Below are positions 9,339 through 18,780 of a stretch of 64,000 bases of DNA, in pieces. The stretch is from NCBI RefSeq assembly GCF_029525555.1, contig NZ_JAPDHZ010000004.1:62001-126000 (forward strand), written 5' to 3'. The stretch is from Cohnella ginsengisoli. Its GTDB lineage: Bacteria; Bacillota; Bacilli; Paenibacillales; Paenibacillaceae. The notes below the pieces were generated by a model. It was not told where the DNA came from. It made no database searches and worked only from the letters and a program-made list of their open reading frames with translations. The position numbers and the translations under genes were made by a program. Positions within the stretch are counted from its first letter, which is position 1, and each line of letters begins with the position of its first letter.

Positions 9339-11305
9339 TTATTTCTCAGTTAACTGCTCCATTTGCTCGATCAATCCTTCGAACACGCTAAGCGCTTGCT
9401 CGATCGGGGCCGGCGTCGACATGTCTACGCCGGCTTTTTTTGAGGATGTTGATCGAGTAGTCGTTGCCCCCGCTCTTCAGGAAGCCGAGATAACGGTCGA
9501 CCGCGGGCTGGCCTTCGCTCAGAATCTGCTTGGCGAAGCTGGTCGCCGCCGAGAAGCCCGTCGCATACTTGTATACGTAGAAGCTCGTATAGAAGTGGGG
9601 GATGCGCGCCCATTCCATCTCGATGTCCTTGTCCACGACCATATCGGCGCCGTAATACTTGACGTTCAGGTCGTAATAGATCGCCGACAGCTCTTCGGGC
9701 GTGAGCGACTCGCCGCTCTCGGCCTTCGCGTGAACGATCTTCTCGAACTCGGCGAACATCGTCTGGCGGAACACCGTCGTGCGGAACTGATCCGCGTAGT
9801 ACGTGAGCAGGTACATTTTTTCTTTCGGGTCTTTCGATTTGTCCAGCAGGTAATCCATTAGAAGCGCTTCGTTCAGCGTAGAGGCGACTTCCGCGAGGAA
9901 GATCGTATACTGCGCGTCGCGGTATTCGTTGCTCTCGTCGGAGTAGTACGAATGCAGCGCGTGTCCCATCTCGTGCGCGAGCGTGAACATGCTGTTCAGA
10001 TTGTCCTTGTGGTTGAGCAGCACGTACGGATGCGTGCCGTAGGCGCCCCAGCTGTACGCGCCGCTGCGTTTGCCCTCATTTTCGTAGACGTCGATCCAGC
10101 CCTTGTCGAAGCCTTCCTGCAGCACCTTGCGATAGTCTTCGCCGAGCGGTTTTAGGCTGTCGTACACGGTTTTCTTGGCTTCCTCGTAACCGATGTCCAT
10201 GTCGAACTCGTCGACGAGCGGCGCGAACAGATCGTACATATGAAGCTCGTCGACCTTGAGCAGCTTTTTGCGAAGCGCCATGTATCGGTGCATAAGGGGC
10301 AGATGCTCGTGAATCGTCGAGATGAGGTTGTCGTAGACGCTCACCGGGATGTTGTCGCCGAAGAGAGACATCTCGAGGGCGGACGGATAATGGCGGGCAT
10401 GCGCGTAAAAGAGGTTTTTGGTCACGTTCGCGTTCAGCGTCGCGGCGAGCGTGTTGCGCCATTTGCCGTACGTGTCGTACACCGCCTTGAAAGCCGCCTC
10501 GCGCACGCCGCGATCGCGGCTTTCGAGGAACTGGATGTACCGGCCGTGCGTCAGCTCGACTTCCTCGCCTTTTTCGTTTTTCACCTTCGGAAACTTCATG
10601 TCCGCGTTGTTCAGCATGCCGAATATCGTGGTCGGCGCTTGGGACAGGTTGCCGACCTGGGCGAGCAGCGACTCCTCGCTCTTGGAGAGCGTATGCGGCT
10701 TACGCCGCAGCATCTCTTCGAGCGTGCGCCGGTATGTAGGCTTGAGCGAAGGATCCGCGACGATGCCCTCGAGCGTCTCCTCGGAAAGACCCAAAATTTC
10801 CGGCGTAATATAGGAAGTCGCTTCGCCGGCCTCGACGCTCAGCTTTTTTGGCTTTTTCGGAGAGCGCCTGATACTTCGAGTCGGCCATGTCCTCGTGGCT
10901 CCGCATGTTCGCGTAGACGTAGAGGCGTTCCGTGAGAAGCGACAGCTCGTCGTCCTTGGCGAAGCAGGCGGAAATGGTTGCAGCGTCCTTAAGCTTGCCT
11001 TGGTAGGACGCGATCTCGCCGAGCTGCGCGCGCACTTGCGCGTATTCGCGGTCCCAGGCTGCCTGGTCCGGGTAAATGTCTTCCAGGTGCCAGCGATGTT
11101 CGGCGGGCACTTCGCCGCGTTTGAGCACTTCGTTCATCTTGGTTAGCCTCCTCGGTACGTTGGATTCTTCGCGGGCGTAGGCCTGCGCGATCGTCGTCTT
11201 GCTGCCGCCTTGCGCGGCGGCTTCTTCGGACTGCGCCTGCGCGCATGCCGTGGACAGCATCGCAGCCGAGAGCAGCGCGGCCAGCGGCTTCGCGGATATT
11301 CTCAT
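9339..11305 (-). CDS. pepF: Oligoendopeptidase F (M3B zinc peptidase), two frame breaks and two possible starts
   Basis: Zinc metallopeptidase cleaving short peptides. From the canonical start (ATG 11137, MNEVLKRGEVPAEHRW) it is about 598 residues, the family length. The active site LAHEMGHALHSYYSD and the distal Glu (AEVASTLNE) are present. Frames break in six T at 10844-10849 (rejoins KAKK to LSVEAGE) and seven T at 9435-9441 (rejoins NILKK to AGVDMSTPAPIEQ, ending QLTEK at 9339). ATG 11137 has GAGGAGG nine bases upstream. The same frame stays open 56 codons further to ATG 11305, also with GGAGGT, and that extension begins MRISAKPLAALLSAAMLSTAC, a lipoprotein-like signal. Usual family members are cytoplasmic, so two isoforms are possible. 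Confidence 0.85.
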
Positions 11306-11382
11306 CGGACGGACCTCCGTTTAGCAACGAATGGCAATCCGAGATAGTATATCCTGTCTCCGCGCGCTTCATGAGGCTGGCT

Positions 11383-11565
11383 TCAGGCGCTGCCTGCGGA
11401 GAAAAAGGCGTAAACGATCAAAAAAAATGCGAACGCCACGAGCAACAGCGATACGGTCGCGAGACCTCTGCGGAGCTTGGCCGGCACGTGGTCGCGCTGC
11501 CAGATGAGCACGGCTGCGAGTCCGAATGCCGCGATGGCGTAAATCAGCGTGGCGCTGTAGTCCAT
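11383..11565 (-). CDS. Small two-helix membrane protein, function unknown
   Basis: 60 residues with two hydrophobic segments (about 6-22 and 36-56) separated by a basic loop, QRDHVPAKLRRG. The start is well supported by AAAGGAGG with a good spacing. I do not recognise a family. It lies between pepF and another small gene on the same strand. Likely a real gene because of the site and clean membrane topology, but function is open. Confidence 0.6.
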   Translation of the reverse strand: MDYSATLIYAIAAFGLAAVLIWQRDHVPAKLRRGLATVSLLLVAFAFFLIVYAFFSAGSA

Positions 11566-11608
11566 ATAGGTCGCGTCCTCCTTTCCCGACGGCCGGCGCT
11601 TGCCGGAT

Positions 11609-11842
11609 CTAGACGTTGCGCAGGCTGTTCATCACTTCGGCCAGCTGCTGCTCTCCGCCCGGGAAGTCCTCCGCGACAAGATGCCTCTCGGCCCAGTGCA
11701 TCATCTCGGGGCGACTAAGGAACTTGTGGCATTCCTCGCCCCATTGGTCCGAAATCTGGCGTACGACGAGCGTCTTGCCCTGGACCTCCACGGTCAGCAT
11801 GTTGTAATGGTCGTTTTTGTAAATGACGTGCTTGGCAAACAT
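11609..11842 (-). CDS. Conserved-looking 77-residue hypothetical protein
   Basis: 77 residues, acidic and soluble, with a central VEVQGKTLVVRQISDQWG strand-turn pattern and an HWAERH segment. GGGAGGCG lies seven bases before the ATG. No recognised domain. It is transcribed with the small membrane protein 43 bases downstream, probably as a two-gene unit. Confidence 0.6.
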   Translation of the reverse strand: MFAKHVIYKNDHYNMLTVEVQGKTLVVRQISDQWGEECHKFLSRPEMMHWAERHLVAEDFPGGEQQLAEVMNSLRNV

Positions 11843-11979
11843 GGTTAACGCCTCCCGTGCGGCAGCATATGCGCCGATTCTGATACGGCGAAGCCGTTAT
11901 TCATGACTATAGAAGAGATGAAGGCAGAAATCAATGTCGACCCGCGTAGCGACGGGAAAAACGAGTCGCAAGGAAAAGG

Positions 11980-12030
11980 TTGACAGCCGATGACCGAGGT
12001 GGCAAAGTAGCATTAACCCGCAGGGGTTAA
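11980..12030 (+). promoter_or_regulatory. TTGACA box and inverted repeat upstream of the methyltransferase gene
   Basis: A perfect TTGACA at 11980-11985 has only a weak -10 (around 12003-12008). Just downstream, TTAACCC-GCAG-GGGTTAA (12013-12030) forms a perfect 7-bp inverted repeat that could be an operator or small RNA hairpin. Both assignments are tentative. Confidence 0.3.
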
Positions 12031-12077
12031 AGCAGAGACGAGAATAGCTTGAAGAGACGAGAGGAGACTAGCGCAAC

Positions 12078-12804
12078 ATGGAAAAAATGCCTGCATACCC
12101 CCAGACAGGGGTCGCTTCGACATGCCGTTCTTACGAGGAGTACGAGCGGATGTTCGGGATCGAGGCCGACGAGCTTATTGGAGAAAAAGTATTGGACGTG
12201 GCGGGGGGCGCATCTTCGTTCACGGCGCATCTTTGCGCGCAAGGCATCGACGCTTACGCGGCGGATCCTTTTTTACGCGGGAGACCGGCAAGCGATCGTC
12301 GCCGCGGCGGCGAAGGAGATCGATACGTCCTCCGCCAAGATCGCCGCCATGTCGCACGTATACGATTGGCGTTATTACGGTTCGCCGGAGCGCCACAGGC
12401 GCATTCGCGAGGCGTCGCTCGCGTCCTTCGCCGCCCATTTCCGGTCGGAAGCGGGCGGAGGGAAGTACCTGGCCGCGTCATTGCCGCGATTGCCGTTCGA
12501 AGACGGTACCTTTTCGCTTGTCGTATGCAGCCACTTCTTATTTTTGTATGCGGATCAATTCGGCGAACGGTTCCACGAAGATGCGCTCCGCGAGCTGCTG
12601 CGCACGTCGAAGCCGGGCGGCGAGGTCCGAATCTATCCGCTCGTCACGCTGGCATGGGAGCCGGTACCTTACCTGGACCGCTTGCTCCGCGCGCTGGAGG
12701 CCGAAGCCGAAGCTTCGTTCATCCCTTGCGGCCTGCCGTTCGTGCCGCGCGAGAGCCGTGTGCTGGTCCTCCGCAAAAAGACGATCGCGGCCGCGGAACA
12801 ATAA
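12078..12804 (+). CDS. Class I SAM-dependent methyltransferase (frame broken)
   Basis: About 241 residues after correction. Motif I is VLDVAGGASSFTAHL, with a second-strand acidic turn at AYAADPFY. Motif IV-like LVVCSHFLFLYAD and a downstream RTSKPGGEVRIYPL complete a typical methyltransferase core. The frame breaks in six T at 12269-12274; removing one joins AADPF to YAGDRQAIVAAAAKEI. The substrate is unknown; the fold resembles small-molecule methylases rather than rRNA enzymes. The ATG at 12078 has only a weak upstream site (GAGGAGACTAG). Confidence 0.75.
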
Positions 12805-12834
12805 CGGGACAAAATGAGACATAAAATTCACATA

Positions 12835-12863
12835 TTGCGTCTTGACAAGGATTCGGATATAAT
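12835..12863 (+). promoter_or_regulatory. Promoter of the cold-shock gene
   Basis: A perfect TATAAT (12858-12863) lies 17 bases after TTGCGT (12835-12840). A TTGACA at 12842-12847 is too close to this -10 to serve it. About 45 bases of leader precede the start codon, and cold-shock leaders are often structured. Confidence 0.55.
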
Positions 12864-12908
12864 AATGTCATTCGCCGATTTACGGCGAGATTTTAGGAGG
12901 TTTTTCAT

Positions 12909-13106
12909 TTGAGAGGAACAGTTAAGTGGTTTAACGCAGAGAAGGGCTACGGCTTTATCTCGGTCGAAGACGGCAACGACGTATTCGTTCATTTCTCCGC
13001 TATTCAAGGCGACGGGTTCAAGACCTTGGACGAAGGCCAAGCGGTAGAATTCGAGATCACCGACGGCAACCGCGGACCGCAAGCATCCAACGTCGTTAAG
13101 CTGTAA
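12909..13106 (+). CDS. Cold-shock protein, CspA/CspB family
   Basis: 65 residues, a single OB-fold that binds single-stranded RNA and DNA as a chaperone. GTVKWFNAEKGYGFI and DVFVHFSAI are the RNP1 and RNP2 motifs with the aromatic binding surface. The start is TTG at 12909, eight bases after AGGAGG; no ATG fits. Monocistronic, with its own promoter and a strong terminator. Confidence 0.95.
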   Translation: MRGTVKWFNAEKGYGFISVEDGNDVFVHFSAIQGDGFKTLDEGQAVEFEITDGNRGPQASNVVKL

Positions 13107-13150
13107 GCACCGCCCGCGCGGCCGCTCATTATAGCACGACAGCGTATCGA

Positions 13151-13184
13151 AGAGCCTCCGGCCGATGCCGGAGGCTCTTTTTTT
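13151..13184 (+). terminator. Rho-independent terminator after the cold-shock gene
   Basis: AGAGCCTCCGGC pairs perfectly with GCCGGAGGCTCT over a CGAT loop, followed by seven T. Confidence 0.92.
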
Positions 13185-13210
13185 GCGGTTACGCTCCATT
13201 TTCCCAAAAC

Positions 13211-13256
13211 CAAACCCCCGGCTGCCTCGTCTATTAGGACAAGGCAGCCGGGGGGT
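13211..13256 (-). terminator. Terminator after mnmA
   Basis: Read on the minus strand, CCCCCGGCTGCCT and its complement form a 13-bp stem followed by TTTGGTTTT, 31 bases past the mnmA stop. Confidence 0.8.
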
Positions 13257-13286
13257 TTCATATGACCGTGCATGCGCTGACGAATC

Positions 13287-14418
13287 TTAGCTTCGCTCGG
13301 ACAGCGCCGCCTTGTGCACGCGTTCGATCGATCCGCCGCCAAGGCAAGTCTCTCCGTCGTAGAAGACGACGGCTTGGCCCGGCGTGATCGCTTTCTGCGG
13401 CGCGTCGAAGGCGACCTCGACCGTTCCGTCCGCTTGGGGCGTCAGCGTCACGCCCTGATCCGGCTGGCGGTAGCGGAACTTGGCGGTGCAGCGCATCGGC
13501 GCCTCAAGCTTGGCGGGCGCGATCCAGTTGACCTGACCCGCGGTCAAGCCATGAGAGTACAAGATCGGATCGCTTTCGCCCTGGACGACGTACAGCACGT
13601 TGCGCTCCAAGTCTTTGTCGGCGACGAACCAGGGCTCCCCCCGTGCCGGATCCGCCGATGCCGAGGCCTTGACGTTGTCCCAGCGTGTAGTACATCAAGC
13701 CGTCGTGGCGGCCCTTGACTTCGCCGGTAGCCGCGTCGATCATGTCGCCGGGACGGGCGGGGAGGTACTGGCTTAAAAATTGCTTGAAGTTGCGTTCCCC
13801 GATGAAGCAGACGCCCGTGCTGTCCTTTTTCTTGGCGGTCGCGAGGCCCGCGGCTTCGGCGATGCGCCTTACTTCGGGCTTGGGCAGGTGGCCGATCGGG
13901 AACATCGCGCGGGACAGCTGGTCCTGATCCAGCGCGTGCAGGAAGTACGTCTGGTCCTTGTTGGCGTCGACGCCTCGAAGAAGCTTGTACTCGCCGTTCT
14001 CGAACGCGACGCGGGCGTAGTGTCCCGTGGCAATGACGTCCGCGCCGAGATCCAGCGCCTTCTGGAGAAATTCGCCGAACTTGATCTCCCGGTTGCACAT
14101 GACGTCGGGATTCGGCGTGCGGCCTCTGCGATACTCGTCGAGGAAGTAGGCGAATACTTTATCCTTGTATTCCTCTTCGAAGTTGACGGTATAGTAGGGG
14201 ATTCCGATCTGGTCGCAGACGCGCCGCACGTCTTCGGCGTCGAGGTCGGCGGTGCATACGCCGGACTCGTCTGTATCGTCCCAGTTTTTCATGAACACGC
14301 CGATCACGTCGAAGCCCTGCTCCTTGAGCAGCAGCGCCGTGACGGATGAGTCCACGCCGCCGGACATGCCGACGACGACCCGGGTGTCCGCGGGGTTGGC
14401 AAACCTTAAATCTTTCAT
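13287..14418 (-). CDS. mnmA: tRNA-specific 2-thiouridylase MnmA (frame broken)
   Basis: Adenylates and thiolates U34 of tRNA Lys, Glu and Gln. About 376 residues after correction. The PP-loop VVGMSGGVDSSVTALLL, the first catalytic Cys (NPDVMCNREIKFG) and the second (STGVCFIGER) are present. The ATG at 14418 follows AGGAGTG; a longer frame to 14556 has no site. The frame breaks in six C at 13637-13642; removing one joins GIGGSGTG to EPWFVADKDLERNVL and completes the C-terminal barrel. It is divergent from cymR and yrvO; YrvO is the cysteine desulfurase that supplies sulfur to MnmA in B. subtilis, where the three genes lie in one direction. Confidence 0.93.
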
Positions 14419-14586
14419 TATAATAATCACTCCTGCGCAAGCGAATGGGATGTGGCCTAACCGGCATTCCCCATTGTAGCACAAGTTCGCGGCATGCGCC
14501 GAGCGGGGGAGCTGCGCCGCGGGCCGGCGAGGAGATTCAGTCGAAAGATGGCGCATTCTAAATTACATGAATATGTCACCGATTTT

Positions 14587-14615
14587 TTGACCACAACGAT
14601 GGATGATGTGATAAC
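14587..14615 (+). promoter_or_regulatory. Candidate promoter of cymR-yrvO in a 300-base divergent spacer
   Basis: TTGACC (14587-14592), a 17-base spacer and GATAAC (14610-14615). A further TATAAA at 14674-14679 lacks a convincing -35. The spacer between mnmA and cymR (14419-14718) holds no gene that I can support. Confidence 0.45.
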
Positions 14616-14718
14616 ATAGATGTGATATGGGGATACTCCCTTTTTTTTGCATCCATGATACTGACCTATCAATATAAAAGACGACTGCGCCGCTGTCTGC
14701 GTGGAACGAGGTGCCGAT

Positions 14719-15138
14719 TTGAAGATTTCGACGAAGGGCCGTTACGGACTGACGATCATGATGGAACTGGCCTCCAAGTTCGGCGAGGGCCCGATCTCCC
14801 TGAAAAGCATCGCCGAAAAAAACGGATTGTCCGAGCACTACCTGGAGCAACTGATCGCTCCGCTGCGCAACGCGGGACTGGTGAAGAGCATTCGCGGGGC
14901 TTACGGCGGCTATATTCTCTCGAAGGATCCGGAAGGGATCACGGCAGGGGACATTATTCGCATACTCGAAGGGCCGATCAGCCCGGTCGACTTTACCGAA
15001 GAGGACGACGCCGCGAAGCGCGACCTGTGGCTGCGCATCCGCGACAGCATCGCGAGCGTGCTGGACTCTACGACGCTGTCGGATCTCATCAATTTCAAGG
15101 ATGAGGGCAAGCCGGACAGCTACATGTTCTACATTTAG
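14719..15138 (+). CDS. cymR: Rrf2-family transcription regulator CymR
   Basis: 139 residues beginning MKISTKGRYGLTIMMELA, the standard CymR N-terminus, from a TTG codon at 14719 five bases after GAGGTG. An upstream in-frame GTG at 14701 is less likely. It has a winged-helix domain, with SLKSIAEKNGLSEHYLEQLI as the recognition region. No Fe-S cysteine trio is present, consistent with the CymR branch rather than IscR. CymR represses cysteine uptake and synthesis genes together with the synthase CysK when cysteine is plentiful. The gene is immediately upstream of the cysteine desulfurase gene, as in B. subtilis. Confidence 0.9.
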   Translation: MKISTKGRYGLTIMMELASKFGEGPISLKSIAEKNGLSEHYLEQLIAPLRNAGLVKSIRGAYGGYILSKDPEGITAGDIIRILEGPISPVDFTEEDDAAKRDLWLRIRDSIASVLDSTTLSDLINFKDEGKPDSYMFYI

Positions 15139-15147
15139 ATGTAGACG

Positions 15148-16320
15148 GTGATGGATATGGAACGCATTTATATGGATTACGCCGCGACGGCGCCGATGCT
15201 CCCCGAGGCGCTCGCCGCTTACGTGTCGGCGGCCGGCGATGCTCCAGGCAACCCGTCGAGCCTCCACGCGTTCGGCCGCGGCGCCCGCAGCCGCGTGACC
15301 GAAGCTCGCGACGCGCTGTCTGGCGCGATCGGCTGCCGGCCGGACGAGCTGACGTTCACCGGCGGCGGCACCGAGAGCGACAATGCCGCCCTGTTCGGCG
15401 CGGCCCGGGCGCAGCGCGCCAAGGACCCGCGTCGGATCGGCATCGTGACGACTGCGGTCGAGCATCACGCGGTGCTTCATGCCGCGGGGCGGCTGGCCGA
15501 CGAAGGCTTCGCGCTTACCGTGCTGCCGGTCGATCGCCTCGGACGCGTCTCTTTACATGACGCCGAAGCCGCGATCGACGATACGACCGCGGTCGTCAGC
15601 GTCATGTACGGGAACAACGAGACCGGCACCCTGCAGCCGATCGGGGACATCGGCGAGCTGGCCCGCCGCCATGGCGCCGTCATGCACGTCGACGCCGTTC
15701 AAGCGCTTGGCTACGCGCCTATCGATGTCGGCACGCTGCCGGTCGACCTGCTCAGCCTGTCCGCGCACAAGATCGGCGGACCGCAGGGCGTAGGCGCGCT
15801 GTATGTGCGTACGGGCACGCCATGGCAGCCGCTGCTGTACGGCGGATCGCAGGAGCGCCGCAGGCGCGCAGGCACGGAGAACGTCGCGGGGATCGCGGCG
15901 TTCGGCGTCGCCGCTTCTCTTGCGGCGCGCACGGTAGACGCGCGGCGAGCGCATGCCGAAGCCGTTCGCGACGCGCTGTTGACAGGCTTGCGCGAACGGC
16001 TCGGACCCGAAGCGGTGACCTTGAACGGCGATCCCGACCCGTCGGGGCGGCTGCCTCATATTCTGAATATCGGCATCGAGGGCGTTTCTAATGAGACCTT
16101 GCTGATGAATTTAGATTTGCAGGGGATTGCCGTATCCGGCGGATCGGCATGCACGTCCGGTTCGCTGCAGCCGTCGCACGTGCTGACCGCGATGGGGCTA
16201 TCGCCTCAATTTTGCAAAAATTCGGTAAGATTTAGCTTCGGAATGGGCAATACTATCTCTCAAGCGGACAAAGCGGCAGAAATTGTTGCAACCATTGTCG
16301 CCCGCTTGCGTAAGAGATAA
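15148..16320 (+). CDS. yrvO: Cysteine desulfurase, NifS/IscS family (YrvO type)
   Basis: 390 residues. The pyridoxal phosphate lysine lies in SLSAHKIGGPQGVGALY and the active cysteine in SGGSACTSGSLQPSHVL. The enzyme strips sulfur from cysteine as a persulfide, here most likely to feed MnmA. The start is uncertain: GTG 15148, ATG 15151 and ATG 15157 are in frame, and GGTGAT at 15147-15152 favours the last. It begins about ten bases after cymR and is surely co-transcribed. Confidence 0.92.
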   Translation: MMDMERIYMDYAATAPMLPEALAAYVSAAGDAPGNPSSLHAFGRGARSRVTEARDALSGAIGCRPDELTFTGGGTESDNAALFGAARAQRAKDPRRIGIVTTAVEHHAVLHAAGRLADEGFALTVLPVDRLGRVSLHDAEAAIDDTTAVVSVMYGNNETGTLQPIGDIGELARRHGAVMHVDAVQALGYAPIDVGTLPVDLLSLSAHKIGGPQGVGALYVRTGTPWQPLLYGGSQERRRRAGTENVAGIAAFGVAASLAARTVDARRAHAEAVRDALLTGLRERLGPEAVTLNGDPDPSGRLPHILNIGIEGVSNETLLMNLDLQGIAVSGGSACTSGSLQPSHVLTAMGLSPQFCKNSVRFSFGMGNTISQADKAAEIVATIVARLRKR

Positions 16321-16350
16321 CAGGCAGCCGCCTATACATGCGAGGTTGAG

Positions 16351-16887
16351 ATGAATCGTAGCCTGCAGCAGATGATCGGATTGCCGGTGCTGCTCCCGAA
16401 CGGCAAGCGCGTAGGCCGCGTGCTGGACATCGGATTCGACGAATTTTGGGAAGCCGAGTACGTCGTCCTGGACGGCGGGTTCGGGCTCGGGCGCAAAGTC
16501 CGCATCGCGAAGTGGACGGACGTTCTTACGAGCGGCGAAGACGCCTTGGTCGTCAAGGACAAGGACGCGATCCGAAGCCTGCCTCGCAAGAGCCTGCAGC
16601 GGACGTTTCACACGGGATTGATCCGGATGCGGGAGCTTCCCGTCTATACATTGGAAGGCCAGGAACTTGGCCGTATCTCCGATGTTTATTTTCGCAAGAC
16701 CGCGGGTACACAAATAGCAGGCTATGAGTTGACGGACGGATTACTCGCGGACGTGTTCGAAGGACGGCGGCGCATGTACCTGCCGGACGGCCCCAAGGAC
16801 TTGACATTGGGCGAGGATGCGATCCTCGTACCCGCATCATATGAGCGAATTATGGATAGAGACCCTAACGCGGAAAGTGAAAGGTGA
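16351..16887 (+). CDS. yrrD: PRC-barrel domain protein, YrrD-like
   Basis: 178 residues made of two PRC-barrel repeats, each opening with a GLPVLLPNGKRVGRVLDI or LPVYTLEGQELGRISDVYF strand pattern. PRC barrels occur in RimM and photosynthetic reaction centre H subunits and bind RNA or protein partners; the role of YrrD is unknown. Position after the desulfurase and before yrrI matches B. subtilis. Confidence 0.8.
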   Translation: MNRSLQQMIGLPVLLPNGKRVGRVLDIGFDEFWEAEYVVLDGGFGLGRKVRIAKWTDVLTSGEDALVVKDKDAIRSLPRKSLQRTFHTGLIRMRELPVYTLEGQELGRISDVYFRKTAGTQIAGYELTDGLLADVFEGRRRMYLPDGPKDLTLGEDAILVPASYERIMDRDPNAESER

Positions 16888-16893
16888 TAACCG

Positions 16894-17100
16894 ATGATGA
16901 GATGCCCGAACTGCAATTCCAAAGATATCGGCAAGATCGGATCGCATCAGTTTTACTGCTGGAGCTGCTTCATCGAATTGACGGTGAACGGAGACAAGAT
17001 GTCCGTTTATCAGGTCGAGGAGGACGGCACGCTGAGCTCGCTCGACGATCTGTTTTTCGGAGAGCCGATACCCCCGCATATTCATGCAGGCGGCATGTGA
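16894..17100 (+). CDS. Small zinc-ribbon protein
   Basis: 68 residues with CPNCNSKDIG and CWSC, a four-cysteine zinc ribbon, followed by an acidic tail. AAAGGTGATAACC precedes the paired ATG codons at 16894 and 16897. It starts six bases after yrrD and ends just before a terminator, so it closes the cymR operon. Function unknown. Confidence 0.75.
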   Translation: MMRCPNCNSKDIGKIGSHQFYCWSCFIELTVNGDKMSVYQVEEDGTLSSLDDLFFGEPIPPHIHAGGM

Positions 17101-17141
17101 CGATTCATTCCGGGCGATCGGATTATCATCACCCCCTGACG

Positions 17142-17178
17142 GCCCCCGCGCTCCTCATCGAGCGCAGGGGCTTTTTTT
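17142..17178 (+). terminator. Terminator closing the cymR operon
   Basis: GCCCCCGCGCT pairs with AGCGCAGGGGC over a CCTCATCG loop, followed by seven T. Confidence 0.88.
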
Positions 17179-17284
17179 GTATGGCCGGATAACCGGAGTT
17201 CGTCCTTTGATACAGGTTTATGCCGGCGCGGTTGTACATATACTGGAGGGTGGACCGGACAAGAACGGTCGGGGGGGTGAAAAG

Positions 17285-18356
17285 ATGAACCGGCTGTCGC
17301 AAAGCCGCCTGCTGGCCGTGCTCGTCTATATCGTGCTGGCGCTTCTCGCGCTGTATCTGGCGACGCTCGTCAGGCCGATGCTGCTGTCGGTGTGGCGCTT
17401 CGCCAAGGCCGTATCCGCGCCATTTCTCATTGCGATGATCATCGCGTACGTGCTCAATCCGATCGTCGCCATGCTGCATCACCGGAGAATGCCGCGGACC
17501 GCCGCCGTGCTGCTGATCTACGCGGTGTTCGTCTGCAGCAGCGTCGTCGTGCTCGTGAACGTGGCCCCGATGTTCGCCGCGCAGGTGCGGGAGCTGAACG
17601 AGCATATGCCGGAGCTGACGATGCGGGCGCAGAGCCTGGTGGACAGCTTCAACAAGAACGACTCGCTGCCCGATACGGTGCGAAGCGGCATCAACCGGGC
17701 CGTATTCGGGCTGGAAAAGCAGGTCTCGATGCGCATATCCGATTTTTTTGAACAATATCGGCGCCGTCGTCAACGTCATCTTTCTCCTGATGATCGTTCC
17801 TTTTCTCGTATTTTATATTTTGAAGGACATGGACGTCTTCGAGCGGGCCGTGCTGAAATATTTGCCGCGTGCCAGAAGGCAGGGCACGATCCGGCTGTTC
17901 AAGGAAATCGACATGGCGCTGGGCAGCTACATCCGCGGACAGTTCATCGTGTCGCTGTGCATCGGGCTCGCCGCTTATATCGGCTATCTGATCATCGGCA
18001 TGCCGTACCCGCTTCTCATGGCCGCATTCGTCGCGCTGTTCGATATCATCCCGTATCTCGGACCGTTCCTCGGCGCGCTGCCCGCGCTCGTCATGGCGAG
18101 CACGATCTCGTGGAAAATGGCGCTGTTCGTCGTCATCGTGAATACGCTGTGCCAGACGCTCGAGAGCAACGTCATCAGCCCGCAGGTCGTAGGCCGATCG
18201 ATGAAAATGCATCCGCTCACGATCATCTTCGTCCTGCTGATCGGCGGCGAGCTGGCCGGCGTCGTCGGGCTGCTGCTGGCGGTGCCTTTATACGCGGCGC
18301 TGCGCGTCGTCGTCCAGCATCTGTTCGCGTACTACATCCGGCGAAAAACCGTTTGA
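17285..18356 (+). CDS. yrrI: AI-2E family transporter, YrrI-like (frame broken)
   Basis: About 356 residues, polytopic. The start is the ATG at 17285 after GGGGGGGTGAAAAG. Several helices at the N-terminus (LAVLVYIVLALLALYL, FLIAMIIAYVLNPIV) and the family end region (NVISPQVVGRSMKMHPL) are present. The frame breaks in seven T at 17743-17749; dropping one joins SDF to LNNIGAVVNVIF. Family members export autoinducer-2 or exchange ions, and the substrate here is unknown. The position before alaS matches B. subtilis yrrI. The TTGACA of the alaS promoter overlaps its stop codon. Confidence 0.85.
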
Positions 18357-18382
18357 CACCGCCGAAAGCGCAACCCTATAAT
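18353..18382 (+). promoter_or_regulatory. alaS promoter
   Basis: TTGACA (18353-18358), an 18-base spacer and TATAAT (18377-18382); both boxes are consensus. The -35 overlaps the yrrI stop codon. Confidence 0.85.
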
Positions 18383-18387
18383 GATAA

Positions 18388-18722
18388 CGTCGCATGAAAA
18401 GCTTCAGCAAGACATAGCCATCGAGCGTTGAAGAAGCAAGAGTACCCCGAGAGTCCGCAGTGCAGAGAGAAGACGCCTTGCCAGATCGCCCCCGAGCCCT
18501 TCGGCTATGCGGACAAGCGGTACCGGCCAGGCTGCGAGCGTCTTCGTGCGAAGGGCGGGGGAAGCCGGCTTCCGAGCTTCGGACCCAATCCGACGGGCAG
18601 GCCCGTTACAGCCTGAATAAGGCGATTCCGCGCCGATTACCCCGGCTGCTTGCCGGCGTCAGGCGGAATAACCAGGGTGGTACCGCGATCGATTCGTCCC
18701 TGAATTTCAGGGGCGTTTTTTA
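18388..18722 (+). promoter_or_regulatory. T-box riboswitch leader of alaS
   Basis: About 335 bases of leader RNA that senses uncharged tRNA-Ala. The invariant T-box AGGGTGGTACCGCG lies at 18674-18687 and is followed by the terminator stem CGTCCCTGA/TCAGGGGCG and six T (to 18722). GAGTA and AGAGAGAAG elements in the 5' part fit Stem I. I could not fix the specifier codon by eye. Uncharged tRNA would favour the antiterminator and allow alaS transcription. Confidence 0.92.
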
Positions 18723-18780
18723 TTTTTTTACAGGTAAGGAACTGGCCGAAGCGCCGCAATGACAAGGGAGGACACTCATT

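Noticed and set aside
12842..12847. TTGACA as the -35 of the cold-shock promoter
   Set aside because: Only ten bases from the perfect TATAAT; TTGCGT at 12835 has the right 17-base spacing.
18428..18762. Short open frames in the alaS leader
   Set aside because: They lie in the T-box RNA and have no ribosome site; the T-box and terminator explain the region.
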